DNA of 64,000 bases from Cryptomeria japonica (GCF_030272615.1 NC_081408.1:307711950-307775949), one strand, 5' to 3'. Shown: positions 22,449-34,315, counted from the stretch's first letter. A program made the numbers and translations. Notes: generated from the letters alone by a model not told the origin.

Positions 22449-22460
22449 TGGTATTAGAGA
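22449..22460 (+). promoter_or_regulatory. Copia F primer binding site
   Basis: TGGTATTAGAGA lies two bases after the LTR. It is the initiator tRNA-Met complement with two changes from TGGTATCAGAGC. Confidence 0.78.
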
Positions 22461-22504
22461 TAAGTTCCTCTAGGAGAAGCTTAACCACTTGATAAAAGTC
22501 TGGG

Positions 22505-22800
22505 ATGACACAAGATGGATCTTGCAAGATACCCAAGTTTGATGTTACAAACTACACCTTTTGGAAGCTAAGGATGAAACCATATTTGAAATCTAGGGTA
22601 TATGGAATCTTGAACTATGTTGTAGATGGTTATACTACTCCCTCTACTCCTCCAACTACTCTAGATGAGATCAAATTGTATGAGAACAATGGAAAAGAAA
22701 AGAATGCAATCATAAGTGGTTTGGCAGAGACAAAAAAAAATTCATTCACCAAGAGCCAATGTTCCTTCAACAATCAAGAAACCTTGTATGTATTTTGATA
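22505..22800 (+). pseudogene. Copia F gag, N-terminal fragment
   Basis: 98 codons starting MTQDGSCKIPKFDVTNYTFW. The pattern of a short lead, then NYTFWKLRMKPYLKS, matches the first domain of copia gag proteins. It lies about 45 bases after the primer site, where gag is expected. A poly-A run near 22735 may mark a frameshift, after which the similarity fades. The zinc knuckle is absent. Confidence 0.78.
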
Positions 22801-24443
22801 TTTTATCCTATTTGGACCAACTTTCTTTACCATATTACTAGAAAGAAAAAAAATTATGCGACCACTCTCAATAATTACTTTGTAGAAATTACCTCTTGAT
22901 AAGTAGAATATCTTAAGAAAATTCTATCTCTATGTTGGTTCATTTTTATTTTTATTTTCAATGATACTCTATTTAATATGAGAACTTAATACGAATTTCC
23001 ATATTATCATATGCAACATAGTTGCTAGCCTCTATTTTATTCACATTTCTCTTTTGATATGTGACTTGAATTCTTGATACCTCACCATATTACATCTAAA
23101 TCACTTTCTTGATAAATATTTACCTCATCCATTCCTTCCTAATCAAAAGGATCATATTCCTCTTTGTGCATCCCCATAACCATGCAATGTAATTGATTCT
23201 ACCTCATGTTTATATGAACTTGTTCAAATTTTTCCTTGTGTTGCACCTCCTCTTCCATGCACAAACATTTATTTTCCTTGTACTATGCTTTGTTTCCTTC
23301 TGTATATCTATTTGTATACCTTTAGTATACACTAATATGATTAATCTATTGAATTTTGATTCATCATATCAAACTCATCCTAAATAGAAATACATGATCA
23401 ATTCATAAGCTTGAAGAATTTCTATGTAGCATCATTTATGTGCTCATCATAAATAGTCAATTTATAAAATTATTTTATATTATATTTGATGGTTTTATCC
23501 TTATATCTCAATTTGTATAATTACTTGAAAAGATTCATCTCATATTTTTTTTGTAAAAACCATACATTTAATTTGAGAACCATTTTAGTCTAAGCTCTAT
23601 CTTTATCCATTTACCTATGTTTTTCTATCCTAGTATATAATATCCCACCACAATTATGCATAACCCTTCTATTTGTTATACACAAATCATACTTTATTAG
23701 GGTCTTCTATGGTTCCATACTTAATCTACTTATCCAAATACATATTCCATATACTTGAGTATTTTTGAATGTCCATCCATAGGTTTGTTATCTATCTTGA
23801 ATATGGATCTCAAAAACCTACTCTTTTCCAAGTGAATTAAATTCATAATTGTGCACTTCAAGTGCATCATCAAATCATCCTTTTTAAGTGTTCTCCATAG
23901 CTTACAACCTTGTTTAGATATTCTTGTGGTCAATTTCCTTTACCTCCTCTTTTAAGAGAAACCCTTTATTTTTTATTTTATTTCCTCAAAAAAATCATAA
24001 TAATTGTATTCACTATACCTTCTACCCAAAATTCTCTATCAAAGAATTTTTAGGAAATATTTTTTTGTCAAATGGAAAATAGTTAATATTGGGGCCTCCA
24101 ATTTGAAAAGAAGGACAACTTATAAAGAGAACTAAATCATCACAATTAAAAAAAAATAGTTTGGTATTGAGTAAATCACCCAAACATTATTTTATTAGAA
24201 TTTTAAATCAAATTCTTACAAAATTGCAAATCGTGCATTATTGGAACCTAACACCTAAATTTTGTAATACACATTACAAATCTTAATTATATTCACCATT
24301 AGTAATACATTTCCGCTTATTTTAGGACCGTGTTACATTACTATTAAAGTATCTCTTACCCTTGGAGATACATTCACTATTAAATTAATATTTGATGGAT
24401 TTGCCACTTAGAAATTCTATGTATACTAGGTTTTTAATCATTG
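22801..24443. other. AT-rich spacer
   Basis: No gene is recognised. The minus strand has partly open stretches (23730-23933 and around 23100-23350) with a charged composition but no domain I know. Confidence 0.45.
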
Positions 24444-24566
24444 TGTTGTGGCCCCTTAATGAAGTATAAAGAACCTCATAGTCTTTTTCAACTAATTTAA
24501 TCATCTCTTCATCTCACCATTTCTCTCTCAGCAACTTTCCCACTCACTTCTTTTTGAATTTTAGCT

Positions 24567-26268
24567 ATGGTTGTCGTTTCCGCAAGGGAGGGCTTGTCCT
24601 CCCCAGACCCTAACCCCCCCTTCTCATATGTAGTTGTATCTGGATCTGGCACTCATGTTGCATTCTCAAAGTGCTGGGTGGGCTCCTTTGGTCGAGGATT
24701 CTGTCATGGAGGCCTGTAATGCAGCTTTGCACGAGGTTCCCTCCCATGTGAAGATTCCACATGTGACCTCTAACTTGGATTCTCATAGAAAGGCTCCCAA
24801 GGCTGTGGGGACTTTGTCTGGGTAGGCTCAAGCAAGCACTTGGAAAGGCACTCTTGTTGGAAATACAAAGGCGGTGTTGTCGACGCAGCTACCAAAGGTC
24901 ACTATTGGTGAGGATGGTCCTGAAATTTGTCTCCCTGATAATGTTATGGATAATATCACCTCCTCCCTACACCTCTGCTTAGTGGGGAGATTCTTGGCCT
25001 TCAGACCCATGATAGACATGGTTAGAAGATGGACTGGCTTGAGATGGAAACTAAAAGGTAGTGTCTTTGTCTCTGCTATGCTAGGTGGGCTCTTTTTATT
25101 CAAGTTCACTTCTGAAGAAGACTTTATTTACATCCTCTCTAGTTCATGGTCCTATGACAAACACTGTTTGGCCCTCTCTAAGTGGAAGTCAGGGTTTGAC
25201 CCTAGTGCTAATCTCCTTAGAATTGCACCTGTTTGGATCAAACTCCCTAGCCTCCCTTTGAAATTTTGGGATGATACCATTTTTGAGATGGATTGGCAAC
25301 TCATTAGGCAAGTTCGTTGTTGCTGACAATGTGACGATACAGAAGTCCAGACTCATTTATGCTCTCCTTTGTGTGAATGTGGTTGTTAACAACCCCCTTC
25401 CTAACTTCATCGCTCTCAAATCTAAATGAGGTAAATGGACACAAGCTATTGTCTATGAGAATGCCTCCCTTTATTGCCAAAGATGTGGAAAACATGGCCA
25501 TGTGATAGCTAACTACTTGGCCCCTCCGCTTCTAGAGGACAAACAGAAGGAGAAATTGTCCTCCTCAGGAATTGTCAATGAGGACTCGATTCAGAATGTT
25601 CCCCCCCCTAGCCCCCTGGTTAGTGACAAGGTTGAGGACTCGGTTAAGGACTCGATAGAAAGGAATTATTCTCAAGTTCCTATTGAGGATGGCTACCCCT
25701 TCCTGGAGGGTATTCTTAATATAATGAAGAACCCTAACCCCAAGGCAACCCCCCCCTCCTCGGGGAACTGCTTGGGTCCAGACCTAGAAGAGGGAGAGAT
25801 CTCCTAGAGGGAGGAAGAACAAGAAGGACTGAAAGTTGAGGAGTGCTTCAAGGAGAAGAAGGGGTACAAGGAGGTTACCCCCAATTTGCTTAAAATGTTG
25901 AATCCCTATACTATGGGGAATGATGGGAGGGGTATATGGTATGTCAGGGCAGCCCCCACGCCCCCCAAAGTGAATGGTCTGGATCTGAGTTCTTCCTATA
26001 CTGCTACTTTGTGGAATCTACTAGGGAGATCACTGTAGCCTTTTTCTCCTAGGGTAATCGATCCGCCCCATCTTTTCCTGTGGATAAAGAGAAAGAGGAA
26101 TGGAAAGAACCAAAAAGAAAGACTAGAGGAAATAGGAAGGCAGACGTTGGTACTGACTCTAAACCAGGTAGATCCTTTGAGAGGACCTTGAGAACTAAGG
26201 TAATGGCCAGAGAAATTGCCAGTGGGCGGCAATTAACTCTGGAGACATCTCAAAAAGGCAAGAAATGA
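24567..26268 (+). pseudogene. LINE-2 ORF1 (nucleic-acid-binding protein)
   Basis: I place the start at the ATG at 24567 (MVVVSAREGLSSP), with a frame change soon after. The DUF4283 region runs from about 24890 (PKVTIGEDGPEICLP, WKLKGSVFVSAMLGGLFLF, APVWIKLPSLPLKFWDD). A one-base shift near 25285 leads to the zinc knuckle at about 25470 (CQRCGKHGHVIANY), in which the last cysteine position reads tyrosine. A proline/serine- and acid-rich tail (LEEGEIS) follows. The final lysine-rich stretch, 26080-26268, ends in a TGA that overlaps the ORF2 ATG. Stops also lie at about 24822, 25426 and 25804. Confidence 0.83.
26265..26268 (+). promoter_or_regulatory. ATGA overlap, ORF1 stop / ORF2 start
   Basis: The ORF2 ATG (26265-26267) shares two bases with the ORF1 TGA (26266-26268). 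Such overlaps are used for termination-reinitiation. ORF2 then reads KLLSWNLRGLN, the standard endonuclease start. Confidence 0.85.
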
Positions 26269-27199
26269 AGTTGCTTTCTTGGAACTTAAGGGGCTTAAAC
26301 AACCCTTAGAAGCAGTATGCTCTTAAGCAGTGCATTGTAACCAATAAGGTTGATATTATTTTAATTTAGTAGGTAAAAATGACCTATCAAAACTTTGCTT
26401 CTCTTGTGGATAGTTTATGGCCTGGTGCTGCCTTCTATTATAGTGAGGCAGAAGGTGCTTTGGGTGGTGTTGCGACTCTCTGGAATAAAAGTAAGTTGGA
26501 TGGGAACGCAGTTGCCTTTTCTCACAGTTTTCTTGCTACAAGGTTCACTTTGAATAACTTCGCTTGGTACTTTTTCAACATATATGCTCCCAATACTAGA
26601 AATGGTTGGGCCCTGGTCTGGGAGGAAATCTCTATCTTCATGGCTGATAATAATGAGGCAACATTCATTTTAGCCAGTGACTTTAACACCCCTCTTTATC
26701 CCTTGGAGAAGTTGGGTGGTCTAACTGATTGCAGTGATAGCATGCTTGACTTTGCTGACTTCATTAGGAAAAATGACCTGTTAGATCTAGGTCTTCAAGG
26801 GAATCCCTTCACCTGGTTTAACAACAGAATAGGCTCTAATCTTATTCAGGTTAGGCTAGATAGATTCTTGGTCTCAGCTAAGTGGGACCATGGCAACGAT
26901 TCCTCTCTCTCGAACCTCCCTTGCACTATTTCTAACCATTCCCCAATCCTCCTTTCTTGGGTTGATAGGCCGATCTCAGGCCCCATACCATTTAGGTATG
27001 AGATTATGTGGAACTCTCACCCGAATTTTAAACAATGCATCCAAAATTGGTGGAACTCCCTTGTTCAAGGTTCTGCTATGTTTAGAATCTCTAAAAAGAT
27101 GGAAATAATTAAAAGGGAGGTTAGAGCTTGGAATAAATCTTCTTTTGGAGATATCTTTAAGAGAAAGAAGGATGTTGAAACTAAACTGGACCGACTCTA
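26265..27199 (+). pseudogene. LINE-2 ORF2, AP-like endonuclease part
   Basis: MKLLSWNLRGLNNP opens the domain. Stops follow at about 26304 and, where a QET-like motif is expected, as a double TAG at about 26367-26372. From 26379 the frame is open for 273 codons. FNIYAPNTRNGW is followed by ILASDFNTP, where GDFN is usual, and then GNPFTWFNNR, VRLDRFLVSAKW and ISNHSPILL, where SDH is usual. Thus the glycine before the catalytic aspartate and the aspartate of the SDH motif are both changed, each explicable by one G-to-A transition. The domain is probably inactive even apart from the stops. Confidence 0.87.
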
Positions 27200-28815
27200 G
27201 AGAATCATTGCTGAGGGGGTCACCTCTATGGATATCCACAAAGAGGAGGAACATTGGAGACAAAAATGGAAAGATATCATGGGCCTCAAAGAGATCTATT
27301 GGAAGCAAAGATGTAGGATCCAGTGGTTAACTGAGGGGGATAGGAACACATCCTTCTTTCACAGGTCTGCTTCGAAGCATAAGAGGAGAAACACTATCCG
27401 TTCCTTATTCAATGATAGAAATGAAGAACTAGTGGGGACTAATGAGATTGGGCAATGGGCTTCTCTTTTCTTCACTAATGCTTACACTAATGATAGAATG
27501 AGAGAACCTACAGAATTAAGTGATAAGCTACTCAATCTTATTCCTCATGTCCTGAATGATGCTGACAATGAGTTGCTAATGTGTCAAGTTACCGAAGAAG
27601 AAGTTAAAGAGGCAGTTTTTCTATGGTTGCCTATAAGGCCCTAGGCCCCGATGGCTTCTCCTAGACCTTCTTTCAGGTGTTTTGGCAGATTGTGAAGTAT
27701 GATTTGATCAAAGCCACCAGGGACCTCATTCAAACGGGGAACCTTCTGAAGAAATTGAATAATACTTTCATTGTGTTGGTTCCCAAAGTGCCAGATCCTA
27801 AGCTTATAACTGATTTCCATCCTATTAGCCTGTGCAATACAGTTTACAAGATCTTTTCTAAAGTTGTTGTTAACAAAATCAAACCTCTTCTGGATAGATG
27901 TATTAGCCCCTCATAGAGGGGTTTTGTTACGGGTAGGCAGATCCTCGATGTGGTCATAACTACTCATGAAGTCATTCATTCCACGAAGAAGAGTCACAAC
28001 CCATGAATGACTTTTAAAATTGATATCTCTAAGGCTTATGATAAAGTTAACTAGAATTTCCTGTATGTTGTCCCATCCAAGTTGGGATTCCGGGAAAGAT
28101 TCCTCAATGTTATCAAGGTGGCTGTGGAAAGTGTTCACTACTCAGTGATTGTCAATGGCACTCCTTGGGGATTTTTCAAGGCTGGGAAGGGCCTAAGGCA
28201 GGGTGACCCTCTACCACCTTATTTATTATGGTGACAAAAGTTCTGAGCCAGAACTTCTCCCACTTGATCAGGAATAGAAGAATCTCAGGTGTGAAAGTGG
28301 GTTCTACCCTTCCCCCGGTGGTTATGCAACAATTTGTTGATGACACTTTCCTGTTTGTCTAGTCATCTGTTATTGAAGCTAAAGAATGGAAATACTTGTT
28401 GGAGGATTATGCCAAGGCCTCAGGACAACTTATTAACTATAACAAGAGTAAAATTTATTTTTTCAACACAGATAGGAATCTCCAAAGTAAACTAATCCAA
28501 ATTCTTGGATGTTGTGTTGCTAATCTCCTTGATTCCTTCCTGGGTCTTCCCCTCATAATTAAGGAGGTCACCCCCCAGTTCTGGGAGTCTATTCTCAAAA
28601 GAATACAAAAGAAACTTGCTGGTTGGAAAGGAAAAACTCTGAGCAATGCCGACAAACTTCATCTTCTATTGGCTTCTCTTCAAGGTGTCCCTGTCTATTT
28701 CCAATCCTTATTTAAGATCTCCATTTCTATGGTTGATAAACTTGAAAAAATCCAAACAAGTTTTCTGTGGATGGGTATGGAGGAAAAATATAGACTCGGT
28801 CTTGTCAACTAGGAG
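27200..28815 (+). pseudogene. LINE-2 ORF2, linker and reverse transcriptase
   Basis: After a stop at about 27197 comes the linker (TEGDRNTSFFHRSASKHKRR). The polymerase follows: YKALGPDGFS, NNTFIVLVPKVPDP, HPISLCNTVYKIFSK, RGFVTGRQILD, FKIDISKAYDKVN, GKGLRQGDPLPPYL, then QQFVDDTFLFV near 28330, and GLPLIIKEVTPQFWE in the thumb. The catalytic box reads FVDD as in LINE-1. Stops (TAG except one TGA) occur at about 27661, 27914, 28003, 28051 and 28360. A frameshift lies between about 28215 and 28325. Confidence 0.88.
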
Positions 28816-30480
28816 GTGGTGTGCAAACCCAAGTACATGGGCAGCCTAGGGATCAAAAAAAAATTAGACCTGAATAAGGCCTTGCTGACTAAAATTGGAT
28901 GGAATCTTGTGATGGGCAGTGCTGATTGGTGTAAGATTATGTGGGCTAAGTACTTCAACCACACCCCCTTTTCTTCCCTTTTATCCTCTCATGACCTCCC
29001 TCCAGGCTCTAAAATATGGAACAACATTGTCAAAAGTCAGAAACTGCTTAAGGGAGGCCTAAAATGGCAATTGGGAAATGGTGAGAAGATTAGATTCTAG
29101 GAGGATAACTGGATTGGGGATAGACCCTTGGCCTTAACTTGCTTCAGCTGCCTCATGGAGAGTCTCAAGTAATCTCTTGGTCCTCTTGTGATGAATTACA
29201 TATCCCCCCTTTGCCGCTGGATGAGGCTTACTGATGGCCCGGGGGATAACACTCATTTGGGTCATTTGGTGGGGGATCTTCAGTCTATTCTTGAGGAGTT
29301 CAAGATTCCCCTATCCCCCCATGCTGATAAGTTTGTCTGGGAAATGAATCCCGCTGATTCCTTCAGTGTCAAGTTGGCCTACAATATTCTCATCACTCCT
29401 ACCAATGATTGCTACAACTGGAGGAAAGTTTGGAATTCATAGTTTATCCCAAAAATAAATTTTTTCTGGTGGATGGCTCTCCATGGGAAGATCCTAACCA
29501 TTGATAACTTTTAGAGGAGAGGCTTTCTGATGGCCAATTGGTGTGTGTTGTGTAATCGCACTGAGGAAAGTATCAATCATCTCTTTATTCATTGTCCCTT
29601 CGCCTCCATGGTCTGGTACAAAGTCTTACAAAAATTCAACATTGCCTAGACCTTCTTAGAAGACTTGCAACATTTTATCATCAACTGGAAGTGCCCATCT
29701 TCTCACCCCCAAATCGAACAGTTTTGGAAACTCATCCCTCCTCATATCCACTGGAACATCTGGAAGGAAAGGAATAACCGGATCTTCCGTGATACCAACA
29801 ACTCTGTGGACACTGTGGTCAACATAACAGAGAAGCTTCTTAGGGAGAATCCTTTGGTCTACAAATGGAAAAAGCTGCAATATGCCCCTTTGGAGATGGA
29901 TTGCAGTTGGGTTAGGATATGGAATTTGCCTGCCAACTTCCTCCAATATGATAATTCTAAGAGGTTGGAGAGATTCAAGACTAGATGGCCGACCCCTTCC
30001 CCCTCATGGTTTCAACTCAACTTTGATGGTGCCACTCACAGTGGGGTTGTGGCAGGAGGTGGAATTATAAGGGACAACTTGGGCAATTTGGTTTTGGTCT
30101 ATGCTGGAAATTTTGGTTCAGCCTCGAGTAACATGGCTGAAGCCTTAGTGCTCTTTTGTGGTCTTAAATTGGCTCTCACTATTGATGCTAAAAGATTGGT
30201 CATTGAGTGGGATTCTAAGCTGTTCATTGAGGCGACTAAAGGTGTTTTCGGGATTAGCTAGATGATTTACAACATTCTCAAGGACATATGGTCTATGATT
30301 GTTTGGTTGGAGGAATTTCATATTCAATCTATTTATAGAGAGGGCAATTCGGTGGTGGACTTTCTGGCTGCAACGAGCATTGAGATGAAGGGTATGAGGT
30401 GCTGGAGACACTTGGCATCACTTTCTAATAGACAAAAATCCCTCACAAGGAGAGATCAAAATTACCTTACCAACCAATGA
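28816..30480 (+). pseudogene. LINE-2 ORF2, zf-RVT and RNase H part
   Basis: The connection region (PKYMGSLGIKKKLDLNKALL, KIWNNIVKSQKLLKGGLKW) leads to the zf-RVT domain at about 29440-29620 (INFFWWMALHGKILTIDNF, CVLCNRTEESINHLFIHCPF). RNase H spans about 30010-30420 with LNFDGATHSG, SSNMAEALVL, VIEWDSKLFI and SIYREGNSVVDFLAA, so all four catalytic acidic positions are present. Stops fall at about 29098, 29170, 29440, 29512, 29647 and 30259, nearly all TAG. The frame ends with NYLTNQ and a TGA at 30478-30480, which overlaps the start of ORF3. Confidence 0.88.
30477..30480 (+). promoter_or_regulatory. ATGA overlap, ORF2 stop / ORF3 start
   Basis: The ORF3 ATG (30477-30479) shares two bases with the ORF2 TGA (30478-30480), the same arrangement as at 26265-26268. 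It is the main reason for assigning ORF3 to this LINE. Confidence 0.75.
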
Positions 30481-32450
30481 ATTGCTATGGTTTATTTTAC
30501 GGGTGGATATACTGGTGTATTTGGGGGATCATGATGAAGGCGAGAAATTTGAATTTGAATTGGGTGGGTTTTTCCAAGGTGGCCAATGGTGGTCCCCATA
30601 CTCTTCACTGCTTTGACCTGGCGATGACGTGTTTGGCCACCTATACTTGTGATACCGATGGTTTGTAACTGCATCTTTTAATCATTAATATGATAGACCA
30701 TAGCAAGTACAATAATTATTGCTTTAACTGGAGTTGGAGATTTTTCCAAAATAAATCTTTTTGCAAGTTGGTGGAGGAGATAAGAGGTGTCCTTTCGCAT
30801 GCTTATCGAAGCTGGCAAGTACTTGCCTTGGGAAATACCATAACTGATAATTATTGCCATTATTATCATAATTCATTTAAAATTTTGTTGGCCATTCTTG
30901 CTCTTCACGCTGGTTCTCTCTCTGCAAGTCAATATTCAGTTTGGCGCTGCTTACCAACATCACTTTGGAGGAAACTGATATGGGGGGGGGGGGTGGATTT
31001 AGTCTAGGTTGAGCTGGACATTATTGATGAGTGCATTCACAATGACCCTTGTGTGTGGATGTATGTCAAGGAAGGGGGCATTGTTCTGTTCATGGAAGCC
31101 ATGATTGGGTTCGATGAAAGTCTTTCCATGCAGTTTGTTAATAGCTGGAATGATAAGAGAGTCGTCATGGGTGATATCTCTTTTTAAATTAATGAGGATG
31201 TCATTGCCCAGGCTACGGGTCTGTCTACCGAGGGAAGGAAATAGAAGAAGACTACCAAGGTCACAGATGAAACCAACATGAATAGATTCTTCAAAAAGGG
31301 TGAGGATCCTGTTAAGTTGCGGGGGGGCTTCAACAGAGATTGTCTTCCTTATCCGTGGGACCAGGTGTGTAAAATTGTCATGAATTATTTTACCCTTGAA
31401 GGTAGATATGGGGTTTTCTATTACTACCACTTCCCATTGCTTAATCATTTCCGCAACCATGATATTATTTCCTTTCCCTTCTTTTTATTGCATTCTTTGG
31501 ACTCCATTGTTAAGGATGTTCAGCAATGTATGAGTCAAGATAGCAATTTCACTATCCTTCACCAGGGTTTAACATTTCATCTTTACAATTTCTACCAGAC
31601 CCTCTATCTGCCCAAACCTATCTCTGTCTAGCCTGCCCCCTCCTACCTAGCCCCTCTACTGACTCTGCTGGTGCTAAAATGGGAAATAAGAAGACCTCAA
31701 AAAAGCCCAATACCCCCTACCAATCCCTTGGCCACACCCCCCTCATTTCCCCTCCTAAAATTGGGGGAAAAAAAAAATGTACCCTTCTGCTACCAAACTC
31801 GCATCCAAAAAACCCAGAAATGATCCCAATATCCTTTTAGTTGAGCTTGATGTGGAAGATGGTGTGACCCCTTGTAGGTCCAATAGATTCATTGGTACCA
31901 TATGAAATAACTTTTTGTGAGAAAAAATTATGTTAAAGATGGTATGGAAGACCCGGAGAAGGAGGACAGTGATAAGGCCAAGGATGACATGGAGGGCACG
32001 AAGGTTTTAGAGTCTTCTAAGCTAGACACCATTGCTCCTAACTCTAGGACCTTGCAGGAAGAAAGTAAGAACATCTCCCCTTTATCTGCCACTTCCCCCC
32101 CTCCCATGATAAAGGTAAACAGATCTATGAGGAGGATGGGAGGAATTCTTAGGGCGTTCAGACTATTGTTGACAGAGGTGAAAAAGAGGAGGTTGTTCAA
32201 AGCTATCTCTGAGGATCTGAACAGTGTGAAAAGGAAGCTTGACTCTCTAGATATGCATGTCAATAGAATTGTGAAATTTTCCCTGAAGGTCATGCATTCC
32301 TCGGCCACTACTCTATGTCTTCTGCATCAGGACAAAGAGAACCAGGGAGGCTTGGGAGGTGACACCATGAAGGATCTGTTTGAGTCCCTTGCTGATGATT
32401 GGATTGGTTTGCTACTTTCCCATCACATGGTGGGTGGAAAAAATGAATAA
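30477..32450 (+). pseudogene. LINE-2 ORF3, unknown function
   Basis: From the ATG at 30477 one frame runs to 31631 with four stops (about 30666, 31005, 31182, 31242). It contains VELDIIDECIHNDPCVWMYV, FVNSWNDKRVVMGDISF, NEDVIAQATGLSTEGRK and a region rich in aromatic residues around LEGRYGVFYYYHFPLLNHF. After shifts near 31632 and 31790 it continues as a lysine/proline/serine-rich linker and ends in a charged, probably helical or coiled-coil tail (32150-32300, SEDLNSVKRKLDSLDMHV), stopping at TAA 32448-32450. The total is about 650 codons. The IAQATGL...G pattern recalls uncharacterised proteins encoded by plant transposable elements as I remember them, but I cannot name a family. A separate inserted gene is the alternative. 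Confidence 0.62.
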
Positions 32451-32852
32451 TGGCTATTTTTTTCCATTTTTGTTTAAGGTTTTGATGTTGGATTTGCTGG
32501 ATCTTGGTTATGTTTAATTTCATCATCATCCCTGTGTGGCTTGTTAAGACTCTTTTTATTTTTTCCAAATACCGTAGTATGAACAATATGCTTACTACTA
32601 GGGATAGTGGGTTTAATATTAGTTTCTTTGTGGATATCTGTTTTTTTAGACGTTATATGGACAAGATTGCCATCAATCTTGTGATCTTCTATAGTAGTAG
32701 GTGGATTATATTTTTGATAGTTAAGATAGGGATAGGTTGAGGCTATGCCATTTGGCTGCTGTGTGTGTGTGTTGTTAATTCTCTCTTTGAGGCTTGTTGT
32801 GTAATCCGGGTCAACCCCCTAGTTTTGGCTGCTTTGTTTTATCAAAAACAAG
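32451..32852 (+). other. LINE-2 presumed 3' UTR
   Basis: Non-coding, T-rich, with a short TG repeat at 32761-32772 and the end motif GCTTTGTTTTATCAAAAACA. The boundary rests on the candidate ATCATTG duplication. Confidence 0.5.
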
Positions 32853-34300
32853 ATCATTGATCATGACAATTTTTCTCCCTTATTAGCATGGCCTCTAAAA
32901 CATATGGGACATCAAATTTGATGATTATAAAGAATAAATGTAGCATAGAGTACATGTACTAATTTTATTTTTTAAAGTTTACATGAATAAAAAATTGAGA
33001 TCTTATTTATATCTATGAAAGGTATTCATTTTATATAATATTTTCAGTTGGTGGTGCTAAAAGAATTAATAGAACTACCTTATTAGTTGACAAAATTAAG
33101 GATTGTAAATGTGTAACAAAATGTATTTAAGTGTGTAATAAAATGTATTTAATTAACAAAAAAAATTATTCTTACGATTTTATTTTCATATAAATTATGT
33201 ATTCCATGTCAAAATAAATCAACTTCCTTTAAGTGTTTTCCTCCTTGAATATGTGAAGCAATAAATCTTTATTTCTCACATTGGTTTCCTCTTTAATGTG
33301 ATGGTTCTAGTTTTATTCTAGGATCTAAAAAGAACCTATTTTTTATAACTTTTACCCAACTCAAAATTTATTATTGACCATGCAATTAGTCATTGATCAA
33401 TGGTTCAAATTGCTAATCATTTGATAAAAAAATAGTCATCCAATTTGAAAGAAATTTCAAACTTGTAACATCCTCATTTCTAGTTGATTTGTAAGTTTAA
33501 GATGTTTCAATTATATGGTAAATTTGGATGTGCTTGGTTGACTTATGTAGAGAGAAAAATGTCAATTTAATATATTTGTGTATAATGAGTGATTGCATTA
33601 CTATAGTCAATTGATTAATGATTATTATATTATTTTTGTTTTCATTTTATAATAATGTTACTAAATTATGTGTAGCAAGATTATGTTGTACAATAGATAT
33701 TAGGGAAGGAAAACTAGGTCCTAGTGTTGAAATGTCTTGATGTGACCCAATGGTGTAGAGGAGAATAATTAAATTAGCAATACCTATTTGTAAAGGAATA
33801 TAGGTAAAGTACGTTGAAGATATCATATTTGTTTATTATTCCATTTTAAAAATTATTATATTATAATTAATATTAAATTATTATTAAGATGTGATTATAT
33901 TATTATGTTTTAATATATTTTTATATTTCCATTAAACTCTTGAAGAAAGTAAAATATATATTTAGATTACATTATTATTATTAGATTACATTATTATTAT
34001 TATATTATCATGTCATTACGTTTTTATTTTTTATTCATTTTTATCCTTATTCTTGAGAAAAAGTGGATTTTATGTAGGGACACTTTCATTCCCAATAATT
34101 AATAATGTTATTTTGAATATATTATTATACTACTATTCTCTACATTATTGATCAACAATGGAGATCTGATGAGAAGATTGAAGACCAATAGATCAAATTC
34201 GATGAGATGAATTGATTGAGATAAATACAAAGTTAGCTGATCATGATGGAGATAGATTAATCATTAAAATCAAGGTGAGTGGGATTTGAGAGGTGGAAGT
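32853..34300. other. AT-rich spacer
   Basis: Strongly AT-rich with ATT/TTA runs (33840-34150). I see no gene or repeat boundary until the LTR of element D. Confidence 0.6.
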
Positions 34301-34315
34301 TGTAGTGTCCCTCCC

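Larger units (their letters stand above)
20585..22800 (+). mobile_element. Copia element F, 5' fragment
   Basis: A long LTR-like region ends TTTAACA at 22446. It is followed directly by a tRNA-iMet-type primer site and a copia gag N-terminus. After 22800 the coding similarity is lost, and no pol or second LTR is seen. This is a truncated element of a different copia family from A, B and C. Confidence 0.72.
24444..32852 (+). mobile_element. LINE-2: L1-type LINE with a third ORF
   Basis: The order is ORF1 (DUF4283 and zinc knuckle), ORF2 (endonuclease, reverse transcriptase, zf-RVT, RNase H) and an additional ORF3, followed by a 3' region ending near TTTTATCAAAAACAAG. A 7-bp match, ATCATTG, at 24437-24443 and 32853-32859 is a candidate target duplication that would make the element about 8.4 kb, longer than plant L1 elements usually are. 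Seven bases could match by chance. No long poly-A tail is seen. The coding capacity is broken by many stops. Confidence 0.82.
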
